Origin: DASQMT01 sp963835735
Lineage (GTDB): Bacteria; Actinomycetota; Thermoleophilia; Solirubrobacterales; Solirubrobacteraceae
Assembly (NCBI GenBank): GCA_963835735.1
Contig: CAWIGP010000005.1
Span: forward strand, 62,001 to 126,000
Direction: 5' to 3'
DNA: 64,000 bases
A model generated the notes under the pieces. It worked only from the letters and a program-made list of their open reading frames with translations. It did not search any database and had not been told where the DNA came from. Position numbers and translations under genes: made by a program. Position 1 is the first letter of the stretch, and every line of letters begins with the position of its first letter. Shown piece after piece: positions 35,036 through 43,871 of the stretch.

Positions 35036-36120
35036 GCGAACGCGACCCGCGGCGTCGCCTCGCCGTCGTCGAGGAAGCGCAGCAGCGCCTCCGCCTCGGC
35101 GGCGAGCTCATCCTTGACCGGCTTGGCGAGGCGCTCGAACGCCGACAGCGTGAGCGTGGCGCTCCCGCGCTTGCGCTCGACCGCCCAGCTGCCGGCGACG
35201 AATCCGTCGACGAGGAACGTGGCCTGGACGCGAAGGTTCTTGGTCGCGAGCGCCTTGCGCCGCTCGTCGGCGATCACGCGCGTGCGGTCCTGATGGGCGA
35301 GCAGCAGGCTGTCGAACTCCGGGAGCAGCCGCGGCGGCGCGGGCGTGTCCTCGTCGGGCCGCGGCGCGCCGGGGAGGTCGTAGAGCGTCTTCCGGCCGTG
35401 CCGTGAAGTTCGACCAGCTCGCCGGCCATGCCGTCGACCACGTCCTTCAACCCCTTCAGCCCGGACCAGACCTGCACGTCGGCCGCGCTCGCGGGGCCGA
35501 ACGCGCCCAGATGCCGGCGCACCAGCGCCGGCAGGTCGGGGCCGGCGAGCGCACCGTCGATCCACTCCTCGGCGAGTGCGAAGCACGCATCCGCCGGGAA
35601 CGACCAGCGGTCGCCGGTCGGCACCATCAGCAGCGGCAGCTGCATGCGCACGGCGTATCCGAGCGCGCGGTGCTCGAACTCCGGGAAGCGCTCGGACAGC
35701 TCCGCGCGTAGCGTCTCCGAACGTGCGCGGACGCTCGGCGAGCAGCCGCCGCGCCTCCGGCAGCACCAGCGCGGTGTCGACGTCGCCGCGCTGGCGCAGT
35801 ATCCCCTCCATCGCGCCGGTCAGCATCGGCTGCAGCGAGGCGCGCAGCGCCGCGTAGTCGGCGGCGCTCGTCAAGTGCAGCGTGGCCCGCATCATCGTGC
35901 CGCGCACGACGCTGCGGTCCTCCAGCGCGCCCTGCAGCGCGCTACGGTCGAAGCCGTCCAGCCGCGTCCACAGCGCGGCGAAGGCCGGTCTCGGCTCCTG
36001 CGCCTGGAGGCATCCGAGCCGCTCGACCGCCTCGACCGGGTCGACGCGCTCGCGCGCGAGCAGGAGCTGGCGGGCGAGCGTCGCGCGGTTGAGCTGTCGC
36101 AGCGTCAGGTCATCCGGCAC
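35026..36120 (-). CDS. Winged-helix DNA-binding (HTH_42/AlkZ-like) protein, two compensating frameshifts
   Basis: About 365 residues. LTLRQLNRATLARQLLLARE and RLGCLQAQEPRPAFAALWTR at the start and SVVRGTMMRATLHLTSAADY are landmarks of this family, which includes interstrand-crosslink glycosylases of the AlkZ/YcaQ type. The middle part, LPLLMVPTGDRWSFPADACF, is in another frame between breaks near 35710 and 35405; the original frame returns with RKTLYDLPGAPRPDEDTPAP. A role in DNA-damage processing is possible, but members of the family are often uncharacterised. Confidence 0.8.
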   Translation of the reverse strand: MPDDLTLRQLNRATLARQLLLARERVDPVEAVERLGCLQAQEPRPAFAALWTRLDGFDRSALQGALEDRSVVRGTMMRATLHLTSAADYAALRASLQPMLTGAMEGILRQRGDVDTALVLPEARRLLAERPRTFGDATRGAVRALPGVRAPRARIRRAHAAAAADGADRRPLVVPGGCVLRTRRGVDRRCARRPRPAGAGAPASGRVRPRERGRRAGLVRAEGVEGRGRRHGRRAGRTSRHGRKTLYDLPGAPRPDEDTPAPPRLLPEFDSLLLAHQDRTRVIADERRKALATKNLRVQATFLVDGFVAGSWAVERKRGSATLTLSAFERLAKPVKDELAAEAEALLRFLDDGEATPRVAFAQR

Positions 36121-36127
36121 GGGCGCG

Positions 36128-37786
36128 TCAGGTTACGCGCACGTACTGCCGCGTGGACGCGCCCTCGACGCTCATCGTGACCCGGTAGAGGCCGGGTCGC
36201 GACGGGCGCACCGCGCCGCTGAAGCGCGTGTTGCGCACCGGCAGTCTCCAGCGGCGCACGCGCCGGTAGCGGCCGGCCACCTTGCGCTCGAGCACCATCG
36301 TCGCGCGCGGGCTGGTGGCGGGCGCGACGTAGCCGCTCACCCGGATCCTGCTGCCGCGGCGGACCCGCCGCGACGAGAGGAACAGCGACAGCTTCGGGAC
36401 GAGCGTGATCTTGAGCGAGCTCGACTCGAGCGCGGCGCGCGTGGCGTCGCCGGGGAAACGCGCGCGGATCGTGCCGGTGCGCGGCAGGTTCACGGTCGCG
36501 CTCCAGCTCCCGTCGGCCGCGCAGCGCGCGGTCGCGAGCGGCGCATAGGCGCCGCCGCTGCCGGTGCCCGAGTAGCGGATCTCGACCGGCAGGCCGGCGG
36601 CCGAGCTCAGGTCGGCGAAGCGCAGCACGCCGCTGAGCGTCGCGGTCGCGGTGCCGCGCAGCTTCGTCGACGCCGCGCGCACCGTGACGCCGGCCGTCGG
36701 CCCGGCGTAGCCGCGCCGCGCGGACGCGCAGGTCGGGCAGCTGCGCGTAGAGCAGGTTGCCGGGGCACGACGTCGCGTTCCCGTCGCGGTGCCCGGAGAT
36801 GCGCTCGAACGTGACCGGCGTGCCGGCGCGGAACCTGTTCGTCTCGCCGCCCGCGGAGGTGACGGTCACCGGGCCGGCGACGGGGATCGCGTGGAACGAG
36901 AGCTTCCAGCCGATGATCCGCGCGAGTGCGTCCATTCCGGCCTCGGTCTGGGCGACCGACGGTGTAGGTGCCGATGCACGCGACGCCGGTCGAGACGCTG
37001 TTGAAGCCCTGCGCCTGCGCGCCGACGATCGCCAGGTCGACGCCGCCCGCGCGGCCCTCGAAGATCTGGCCGTACTGGTCGACGAGGAAGTTGTAACCGA
37101 CGTCGTTCCAACCGAGGTGGTCGCGGTGGTACTTGGCGATCCCGAGCACGATCCCCGCCGAGTCCTCCGGCCCGTAGTCGTTCGTGTTGACCGTGTGGTG
37201 CACGAACGCGAGTTGGACCTGGCCGTAGGACGGCGCGGAGCGCGGGGGCACGGCATCGCCGCCCCAAGCGCGCGCGGGGGATGATCACCGGGGCGCCGGG
37301 AATCTGCCGGCGACGCGCGGTGCTGGCCAGGCTGCGCGTCGCCCGCGCGGCGGGGCCGGAACGGACGAAGCGGGCGTGCAGGCCGCGCGCATGGCCGCGC
37401 AGCCGCAGCTGGAACTGGTCGGCGGCCCCGGTCCAGGCGGGATCGGTCCCGGCCGCGGCGCGACCGGCGTCCGGGCCGTGGTCGCCCGCGTCGTGCAGGT
37501 GCGTCCAGCGGCTCCAGCGCCCGCCGTGCCTGCGTGCGCGCACCTGCGCGTCGACGCCGCCGCCGCGCCGCCAGCCGAGCCCGATCAGGTCGAACCGGCG
37601 GGGCGCGTCGAAGACCTGTGACGTGCGCCATCCGGCTGCAGCGGCATCAGCGGCGGGCAGTTCGAGCGTGAACGCCTCCGGCCTGGGGGCGGCGAGCGCG
37701 GACGGGGATGCGCGGAGCGCGCCGAGCGCCGCAGTGGCGGCGCCGAGCTTCAGCGCTTGACGGCGGGTGAGACGGTGGAAGGGCAC
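36128..37786 (-). CDS. Tat-exported N-acetylmuramoyl-L-alanine amidase (PGRP-type), frameshifted
   Basis: About 550 residues. The N-terminus FHRLTRRQALKLGAATAALG is a twin-arginine-like signal. The amidase_2 domain shows AFVHHTVNTNDYGPED, NFLVDQYGQIFEGRAGG, ISGHRDGNATSCPGN; the two histidines and the cysteine are expected zinc ligands. Breaks lie near 37270, 36960 and 36705. The C-terminal ~180 residues are beta-rich Ig-like repeats (LSGVLRFADLSSAAGLPVEI). It likely cleaves stem peptides from peptidoglycan outside the membrane. Confidence 0.87.
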
Positions 37787-37827
37787 GAAGATCGCAACAC
37801 GGAAGGGCTGCGAAAGGACCGCAGTTT

Positions 37828-38289
37828 CTAGCGCACGCAGTCGGGGCAGCGCCCGTGCAGCACGATGTCGTGCGCGCCGACGTCGTAGCCCAGCCGCGCG
37901 GCGACACCGGCGATCAGGCGCTCGAGCTCGGCATCCTCGAACGCGTCGCGCTTGCCGCAGCGTTCGCAGATCGCGTGGTGGTGATGCTCACCGCTCGGGT
38001 CGGCGGGCTCGAAGCAGGCGGTGCCGTCGACGTCGAGCCGGTGCACGAGGCGTAGGTTCGTGAGCACGTCGAGCGCGCGGTAGACGCTGGCGAGCCCGGG
38101 CGTGCGGCCGTCGGCCGCGCGCAGCCGGTCGTGGATCTCCTGCGCGCTCAGGCAGCAGGGCTGGCGCTCGAGCAGCGCGAGCACCTGCTCGCGCGCGCCG
38201 CCGGCGCGATGGCCCGCACGGGCGAGCTCGCTGCGCGCGTGCGCGCCCCAATCGAGCTGTACCTGGGTCTCCGTCGCCACGCCGAGCAT
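37828..38289 (-). CDS. Fur-family regulator, probably Zur
   Basis: 153 residues from ATG 38289. An N-terminal winged helix (QVLALLERQPCCLSAQEIHD, GLASVYRALDVLTNLRLVHR) precedes a dimerisation domain with GEHHHHAICERCGKRDAFED and the C-terminal GRCPDC. The two CxxC pairs form the structural zinc site and the His cluster the regulatory site. Being divergent from a zinc-type ABC importer, and with a GATAAT-containing palindrome between, it is most likely the zinc uptake regulator. Iron specificity cannot be excluded. Confidence 0.87.
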   Translation of the reverse strand: MLGVATETQVQLDWGAHARSELARAGHRAGGAREQVLALLERQPCCLSAQEIHDRLRAADGRTPGLASVYRALDVLTNLRLVHRLDVDGTACFEPADPSGEHHHHAICERCGKRDAFEDAELERLIAGVAARLGYDVGAHDIVLHGRCPDCVR

Positions 38290-38307
38290 GCTAGCGCGGG
38301 TTGGCCC

Positions 38308-38327
38308 GTAAACGATAATGGTTTGCA
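38308..38327. promoter_or_regulatory. Candidate Zur/Fur box
   Basis: AAACGATAATGGTTT at 38310-38324 is an imperfect palindrome (AAAC...GTTT) with a GATAAT core reminiscent of Fur-family boxes. It lies in the 55-base gap between the regulator and the importer genes, so one site could control both. It also overlaps the alternative upstream ATG of the permease, which argues for the downstream GTG start. Confidence 0.55.
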
Positions 38328-38344
38328 GTAACCTGTGCGGCGCG

Positions 38345-39160
38345 GTGATCGACTTCTCGGCCCCGTACATGCAGCGAGCCGTGCTCGAGATGCTGCTGCT
38401 CGCGGTGCCCGCCGGCCTGCTCGGGAGCTGGATCGTCCTGCGCCGGCTCGCGTTCTTCACGCATGCGGTCGGGACCGTCAGCTTCCCGGCGCTCGTACTG
38501 GCGAGTGCCTGGGGAATCGCGCCACAGCTCGCGGCGCTGGCGGCCGCGCTCGGCTTCGGCGTCGCCCAGGAGCGCGTCGTGCGCACGGGCCGGCTCGCGG
38601 GTGACGCGGCGACCGGGCTGCTGCTGGTCGGGGCGCTCGCCGCGGGGGTGGTGCTGGCATCCGACGTGTTCGAGTCCGGCGCCGGCGTCGACCGGCTCCT
38701 GTTCGGCTCGCTGATCGGGCTGACCGACCGCGACATCTGGCTGACGGCGGTCGTGGCCGCGGGGGCGATCGTGCTCGACGGCGCGCTGCGCCGCCACTGG
38801 CTGGCCGCCGGCTTCGAGCCGGGCAGCGCGCAGGCGCTCGGCATGCGCCCGGTGCTGGCGGACCGGCTGCTGCTGGTCGGCGTCGCGGTGGCGGCGGTCG
38901 TGGCGCTGGACGCCGTCGGCGCGCTGCTGGTCACGGTCGTGCTGGTCGTGCCGGCCGCCACGGCGCGCCTGCTCACCGACCGCCTGGGCTCGCTCCAGCT
39001 CACCGCGGTCGCGCTCGCCGCGGTCGAGGGCGTCGCCGCCGTGTGGCTGGCGGACGAGCTCAACGTCGGCGCCGGCCCGGCGCTCGCCGTGCTCGGCGGC
39101 GCGACGTTCGCGGCGGTCGCGGCCGCGACCTCGCTGCGCGCCAGGGCGGTGACCGCATGA
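38345..39160 (+). CDS. Metal ABC transporter permease (ZnuB-like), first copy
   Basis: 271 residues from GTG 38345 (an ATG at 38318 would lie over the putative operator). Family landmarks are FSAPYMQRAVLEMLLLAVPA, LRRLAFFTHAVGTVSFPALV and VGALLVTVVLVVPAATARLL. About eight membrane helices. It forms the channel of a zinc or manganese importer. Two permease genes flank one ATPase here, suggesting a heterodimeric channel. Its stop overlaps the ATPase start. Confidence 0.88.
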   Translation: MIDFSAPYMQRAVLEMLLLAVPAGLLGSWIVLRRLAFFTHAVGTVSFPALVLASAWGIAPQLAALAAALGFGVAQERVVRTGRLAGDAATGLLLVGALAAGVVLASDVFESGAGVDRLLFGSLIGLTDRDIWLTAVVAAGAIVLDGALRRHWLAAGFEPGSAQALGMRPVLADRLLLVGVAVAAVVALDAVGALLVTVVLVVPAATARLLTDRLGSLQLTAVALAAVEGVAAVWLADELNVGAGPALAVLGGATFAAVAAATSLRARAVTA

Positions 39161-39942
39161 CGACGATCGGCGAGCCGGCGGCGAGCCGCGGCGACGGGCC
39201 CGCGGCGGCGGGTGTCACCGTGCGCGACCTCTCCGGCGGCTACGCACCCGGGCGCGACGTCGTGCGCGCCGTCGAGTTCAGCGCCCGGCCGGGCGAGATC
39301 GTCGGCGTGCTCGGCCCGAACGGCGGCGGCAAGACGACGCTGTTCCGCGCGCTGCTCGGCGAGCTGCCCGTCCGCCGCGGCGAGATTGTGCTGCCCGGCC
39401 GCCCGGCGTACGTGCCGCAGACCGAGCGCGCGCGGCTCGACTTCCCGGTGAGCGCGTTCGACGTCGTGCTGATGGGCGCGTACGCCCGTACGCCGTGGTT
39501 CCGGCGCGTCGCGCGGCGTGACCGCGATGCTGCCCGCGCGGTGCTCGACCGGGTCGGGCTCGCCGACAGGGCGGACGTGACGTTCGGCGCGCTCTCGGGC
39601 GGCCAGCGCCAGCGGGTGCTGATCGCCCGCGCGCTGCTGCAGCAGGCCGCCGTGCTGCTGCTGGACGAGCCGCTGTCCGGCGTCGACGGCGTCAGCGCCG
39701 CCCGCATCGAGGCGGTGTTCGCGGAGCTGCGCGCCGAGGGGCGGACGCTGCTCGTCGCCACCCACGACGTCCGCCAGGCCGCGGAATGGGATCGGGTGCT
39801 CTGCCTGCACGGCCGCCAGATCGAGTACGGACCGCCGGCCGCCGTGCTCTCCCCGGAGACGCTGCGCGAGACCTACGGCGCGGAGCTGATCGTGCTCGAG
39901 GGCGGCGGGCGAGCCGTCGGCGTCGGACACCACCCGCACTGA
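39157..39942 (+). CDS. Metal ABC transporter ATP-binding protein (ZnuC-like)
   Basis: 261 residues from ATG 39157. Walker A is GPNGGGKTTLFRALLG (about 53), a Q-loop occurs in YVPQTERARLDFPVSAFDVV, the signature is LSGGQRQRVLIARALLQQ (about 143), and Walker B is VLLLDEPLSGVD. FDVVLMGAYAR is typical of the zinc/manganese subfamily. Its TGA overlaps the ATG of the second permease (TGATG). Confidence 0.93.
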   Translation: MTTIGEPAASRGDGPAAAGVTVRDLSGGYAPGRDVVRAVEFSARPGEIVGVLGPNGGGKTTLFRALLGELPVRRGEIVLPGRPAYVPQTERARLDFPVSAFDVVLMGAYARTPWFRRVARRDRDAARAVLDRVGLADRADVTFGALSGGQRQRVLIARALLQQAAVLLLDEPLSGVDGVSAARIEAVFAELRAEGRTLLVATHDVRQAAEWDRVLCLHGRQIEYGPPAAVLSPETLRETYGAELIVLEGGGRAVGVGHHPH

Positions 39943-40764
39943 TGCTCGGCTGGCTGACCGATCCGCTCGGCTCGCCGATCGTCGTGCGCGCGCTCGTCGA
40001 GGTGCTGATCCTGTCGCTCGCATGCGGCCCGCTCGGCGTCTGGGTGCTGCTCTACCGCGACGCGTACGCGGCGGAGTCGATCAGCCACGGGATGCTGCCG
40101 GGCCTGGTGATCGCCGCGCTGGCCGGGATCCCGCTGCTGTTCGGCGCGTTCGCGGGCGTGCTCGTCGCGGCGGCGGGCATAGCCCTCGTCTCGCGCGACC
40201 AGCGGCTCGGCACGCGACGTGGGCGTGGCGGTCTGCGTCACGTCGCTGCTCGGGCTCGGCGGGCTGCTCGCGCTGTCGCCGGACGCGCCGCCGCGGCTGC
40301 AGGAGCTGCTGTTCGGCGACCTGCTCGGCGTCACGCGCGGCGACCTGGCCGTCGCGGGCCTGCTGGCAGGCGGGGTCGCGCTCGCGCTGGCGCTCGGCTA
40401 CCGGTCGCTCGCGCTCGTCGGCTTCGACCGCGGCTCGGCCGCGGCGTTGGGCGCGAAGCCCGGCCGGTGGGAGCTCGCGCTGCTCGTGGTGCTCGCGGTC
40501 ACCACGGTCGCGGCGGTGCAGGGGCTCGGGAACCTGCTGCTGGTCGCGCTCGTGCTCGCCCCCGCTGCCGCCGCGCTGACGCTGGCCCGCCGGCTCGCGA
40601 GCGCGCTCGCCCTGTCGGTCGTTCTGGCCGCGCTGGCCGGCACCGCCGGCCTGCTGGTCTCCTATCACTTCGAGGTCGCCGCGGGCGCGTCGGTCGCGCT
40701 GTGCGCCGTCGCGCTGGCGGGGCTCGCCCTGCTCGTTCCGCGCGTTGGCCGCTTGACCCATTGA
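39942..40764 (+). CDS. Metal ABC transporter permease (ZnuB-like), second copy, one frameshift
   Basis: About 273 residues joined near 40213 (RLGT to RDVGVAVCVTSLLGLGG). Landmarks are LLYRDAYAAESISHGMLPGL, LGAKPGRWELALLVVLAVTT and LGNLLLVALVLAPAAAALTL. It is paired with the upstream permease and ATPase. No periplasmic-type binding protein (ZnuA) gene follows; it must be encoded elsewhere. Confidence 0.88.
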
Positions 40765-40795
40765 TTCGTGCGACCCGTTACGGCACGATCGCGCC

Positions 40796-41406
40796 GTGCC
40801 GCGCCGCGACCGGGTCCGCCGTCCTTCGCCGGTCGCCACGTGGACCGGCCGCGTGCTCGCCCTGCTCGGCACGGCTGCCCTGCTGGCGGTCGGCGCGGTC
40901 GTCGTGACGATGGTGCTCTCGGCCGACGAGAGCGAGGTGAGCGCCGCGCCCGCCGCGACGCCGACGCCGACGCCGCGCCGGCCGGCAAGGAGGCGAAGCG
41001 GCGCGCGCCGCAGCTCACGAGCCGCCAGCGCCAGGAGCGCGTCCAAGCGGTCGACGAGGTCCGCCGCCAGGGCTACACGCCGGTCAGCCTGGACGACTAC
41101 AAGGTCGACCATCTGCTGCGCGTGCTGATCGGCAAGCCGGTCGGCACGACACCGCCTGGGATGCGGGCGTTCTTCTTCGCCGACGGCCGGTACATCGGGC
41201 TCGACGCGACGTCGCCGAGCGGGAAGCTGCGCGCCGGGCGCCAGCTCGAGCGCGAGATCACGATCGTCTACACGCTCTACGAGGAGGGTGACCGCGCGTG
41301 CTGTCCCAAGGGCGGCGACACGCGCGTGCACTTCGTCTGGACCGGCGAGGCGCTGGAGCCGCGCGAGACGATCCCGCCCGACTCCGAGCGCCTGCCGGCG
41401 TTCTAG
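40796..41406 (+). CDS. LppP/LprE-like membrane-anchored protein, one frameshift
   Basis: About 203 residues from GTG 40796. One N-terminal membrane helix (VLALLGTAALLAVGAVVVTM) is followed by a Thr/Pro linker, where the frame breaks near 40978. The extracytoplasmic domain (GYTPVSLDDYKVDHLLRVLI, FFADGRYIGLDATSPSG, VHFVWTGEALEP) resembles the LppP/LprE family. No lipobox cysteine is visible, so it is probably anchored by the helix. Function unknown. Confidence 0.7.
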
Positions 41407-41816
41407 GCGGCCGCGCCCGCGCCGGCCGGTCCGCCGATGCGGATCGTGCCGCGGCGGAACCGGCGGGTGGGGCGCGCAGGCTCCGGCTCGCGGGGCCCGT
41501 CGTCCATGCGCGCGAGCAGCCACTCGAGCGACCCCTCGCGGCCGCAGACGTCGGGCCAGCCGAACAGCCGGCGCTCGAGCTCGGGCTCGCCCAGCGTCGG
41601 CGCGAGCAGGTGCACGCTGCCGCCGCCGCGGCCGCCGAGCGCGTGCTGGAACAGGTACAGCTCGCCCGTGTCGCGCACCCACGCGGCGCGGTACGTCAGG
41701 CCCTGGCGCGAGCGCCAGAACAGGCCGACGTCCCGCTCACGCGAGTGTCGTCGTACAGGGTCGGATGCGTAGAAGGCCCCGAGCGACAGATACGTCCGGG
41801 CGATCGGATGTGACAT
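41403..41816 (-). CDS. Uncharacterised protein
   Basis: 137 residues starting MSHPIARTYLSLGAFYASDP, with ERDVGLFWRSRQGLTYRAAW and LYLFQHALGGRGGGSVHLLA. It is soluble and has a conserved-looking tryptophan-rich core. No family was recognised. It overlaps the 3' end of the convergent LppP-like gene by four bases. Confidence 0.65.
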   Translation of the reverse strand: MSHPIARTYLSLGAFYASDPVRRHSRERDVGLFWRSRQGLTYRAAWVRDTGELYLFQHALGGRGGGSVHLLAPTLGEPELERRLFGWPDVCGREGSLEWLLARMDDGPREPEPARPTRRFRRGTIRIGGPAGAGAAA

Positions 41817-41859
41817 GTGGGGAGCTCCTTGGGGAGGAGAGACTGCGAGAGCGGATCAT

Positions 41860-41925
41860 CCCCGATCGACCGTGCCCGCCTTGGCCGGTCAGCCTGCCGA
41901 GTCGGGGTGCGGTTCTCCGTACCCC
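41860..41925 (+). promoter_or_regulatory. Candidate leader with mutually exclusive stems before the SRAP gene
   Basis: CCCCGA (41860) can pair with TCGGGG (41902), enclosing GACCG (41868) with CGGTC (41886). The GGGG of that outer stem is also the start of a 9-bp hairpin GGGGTGCGG-TTCT-CCGTACCCC (41904-41925, one G-T pair), so the two folds compete. The hairpin ends 17 bases before the ATG at 41943. This could be an attenuator-like leader or a chance GC-rich fold. Confidence 0.35.
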
Positions 41926-41942
41926 CTAGGATCGGACACGCA

Positions 41943-42653
41943 ATGTGCGGACGCTTCACCGAGACGAAGGTCGATCCGGGTCTCATCGCCGACCGCTTCG
42001 GCGTGCGCGAGTCCGCGGTCCCGGGCGAGACGCTCGGCCGCTTCAACGTCTGCCCGACCGAGCCGGTGCTCGCGGTGTGCGGGGAGCGCGAGGCGCGCGC
42101 GCTGCGGTGGGGGCTCGTGCCGCCGTGGGCGCGCAAGCTCGGAGGCGGCTACGAGCCGATCAACGCACGCTCGGAGACGCTGCTGTCCAAGCGCGTTTTC
42201 GCGCCGCTGGTCGCCGGCGGCGAGAAGCGCTGCCTGGTCGTCGCCGACGGCTGGTATGAGTGGCTCAAGTCCGAGCGGCCGCGCGGCGACCGGATCCCGT
42301 TCCGCTACACCGTCGACGGCGGCGAGCTGTTCGCGTTCGCCGGCCTGTGGGACGAGCGCAGGGTCGGCGGCGAGCGCGTCGCATCGGTCACGATCCTCAC
42401 CACGACGGCCAACCCCGTCTGCGCGCCGGTGCACGACCGGATGCCGTGCGTGCTCGCCTCTCCCGACGCGGAGGCGGCCTGGCTCGCGCCCGAGGTCGAC
42501 GCCGACGCGGCGCTGGAGCTGCTGCTCCCGCTCGACGGGGCGCGCACGACGGCCGCGCCGGCCAACCCCGCGGTCAACCGCGCGGGCGTCGAGGGGCCGG
42601 AGCTGATCGTCGTCCCGCCGCCGGAGGAGCCGGCGCAGCTACGCCTGGTCTGA
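41943..42653 (+). CDS. SRAP-domain protein (HMCES/YedK-like abasic-site crosslinker)
   Basis: 236 residues starting MCGRFTE, where Cys2 becomes the N-terminal nucleophile that crosslinks to abasic sites in single-stranded DNA. Other family residues are RWGLVPPWA, INARSETLLSK, GWYEWLKSE (catalytic Glu), and TANPVCAPVHDRMPCVL with the conserved histidine. The start is fixed by the invariant MCGRF, although the frame is open further upstream. The 3' end overlaps the convergent ATP-grasp gene by 80 bases. Confidence 0.95.
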   Translation: MCGRFTETKVDPGLIADRFGVRESAVPGETLGRFNVCPTEPVLAVCGEREARALRWGLVPPWARKLGGGYEPINARSETLLSKRVFAPLVAGGEKRCLVVADGWYEWLKSERPRGDRIPFRYTVDGGELFAFAGLWDERRVGGERVASVTILTTTANPVCAPVHDRMPCVLASPDAEAAWLAPEVDADAALELLLPLDGARTTAAPANPAVNRAGVEGPELIVVPPPEEPAQLRLV

Positions 42654-43860
42654 CGACCCAGGCGGCGAGCAGCCCGCGATAGTGCGCGACGAAGCGCTCG
42701 TGCTCGCGCGGCGGGAACGTGCGCGTGACGGTCTCGACGAGCAGCGCGTCGAAGTCGGGCGAATCGATGTAGGCGGCCATCGCCTCGTCGACGTGGGGGA
42801 GGCGGCGGTCGCAGAACTCCTCGTACTCGTCGACGTCGAAGTAGCGGTCGGCCAGCCGGCGGTAGGCCTCGAGCCGGTCCTCGTAGTCGCCGTCGACGGC
42901 GAACCACGGCTCCGGATCCATCCCGACGCGCATCCGCCGGCCGGTGACCACGCAGAACGCCGACCAGCGCACCAGCGCCTTGATCGCCCACGGGAAGTAG
43001 TAGTGGAGCGAGATCAGCGACACGTCCGGGCACGCGTTCGCGTAGTCGATCGGGTGCACCTCGCCGTCGCGGATCAACGTCTCACACGAGTTGAACTCCC
43101 AGCGGAAGAACGCGTTGACCGTGCGCCCGATCGTGATCACCTCGCGACCGGTGTCCGGCTCGAGGAACGCGTGGTCGACCTGGTAGCGGTCGTGCAGCGG
43201 GCGGTCGGGATCGAAGCGCATCACCAACGTCTCGGCCCCGATCGAGAGCGAGCGGGCGAACACGTCGAAGCCGTCGACGGCCCGTTGGAGGTGCATCAGC
43301 CGGCGGCCGGACTCGTCGTAGCGGGCGGCCAGCTCGCGGGCGTCGCGGATCCGGCTGACCCCGACCCAGGCGCCGCCGTCGAACGGCTTCATGTACAGCG
43401 GATAGCCGATCCGGCCCGCGATCTCGGCCAGGTCGAACGGCTGGTTGTAGCGCTGTGCCGTGTAGGCGAATCGCTCGTCCGCCGGCGGCTGCTTGTGCGG
43501 GACGAGCCACGTCTCGGGCACCTTCAGCCCGAGTCGGATCATCGCGCAGTAGGCCGAGTGCTTCTCCATCGCCTGGAACGTGAACGGGTTGTTCAGGAGG
43601 TACACGTCGTCCATCAGCGCGACCTTCTTGATCCACTCGCGCGGGACGTAGTACCAGTGCGCCAGGCGGTCGATCACGAGCGCGTGGCGCGGATGCATCC
43701 GCAGGTCGAACGGCTCGATCGTTACGCGCTCGGTGGCGATCTCGTGGCGCTCGCCGCGGTGCTCGACCTGGCGCGCGGCGCGGGCGACGAGCGACTCGAA
43801 CGCCCGCGACCAGTCCTCCTCCGTCCCCAGCAGCAGGCCGATCAGGTGCGTCCGAGCCAT
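42574..43860 (-). CDS. ATP-grasp-fold protein
   Basis: 428 residues from ATG 43860. An N-terminal domain (ARTHLIGLLLGTEEDWSRAF) precedes an ATP-grasp-like core: GRIGYPLYMKPFDGGAWVGV supplies the phosphate-binding lysine and glycine loop, and MRFDPDRPLHDRYQVDHAFL and PIDYANACPDVSL follow. The C-terminal part is helical (EDRLEAYRRLADRYFDVDEY). ATP-grasp ligases join carboxylates to amines or thiols, but the substrate is unknown. An esterase gene lies 11 bases upstream in the same operon. Confidence 0.75.
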   Translation of the reverse strand: MARTHLIGLLLGTEEDWSRAFESLVARAARQVEHRGERHEIATERVTIEPFDLRMHPRHALVIDRLAHWYYVPREWIKKVALMDDVYLLNNPFTFQAMEKHSAYCAMIRLGLKVPETWLVPHKQPPADERFAYTAQRYNQPFDLAEIAGRIGYPLYMKPFDGGAWVGVSRIRDARELAARYDESGRRLMHLQRAVDGFDVFARSLSIGAETLVMRFDPDRPLHDRYQVDHAFLEPDTGREVITIGRTVNAFFRWEFNSCETLIRDGEVHPIDYANACPDVSLISLHYYFPWAIKALVRWSAFCVVTGRRMRVGMDPEPWFAVDGDYEDRLEAYRRLADRYFDVDEYEEFCDRRLPHVDEAMAAYIDSPDFDALLVETVTRTFPPREHERFVAHYRGLLAAWVVRPGVAAPAPPAAGRRSAPAPRRPRG

Positions 43861-43871
43861 CCGCGGCGACT

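Noticed and set aside
41817..41942. tRNA gene or remnant before the SRAP gene (hairpin resembling a T-arm)
   Set aside because: No acceptor-stem pairing, D-arm or anticodon arm can be formed, and the GTTCRA T-loop is absent.
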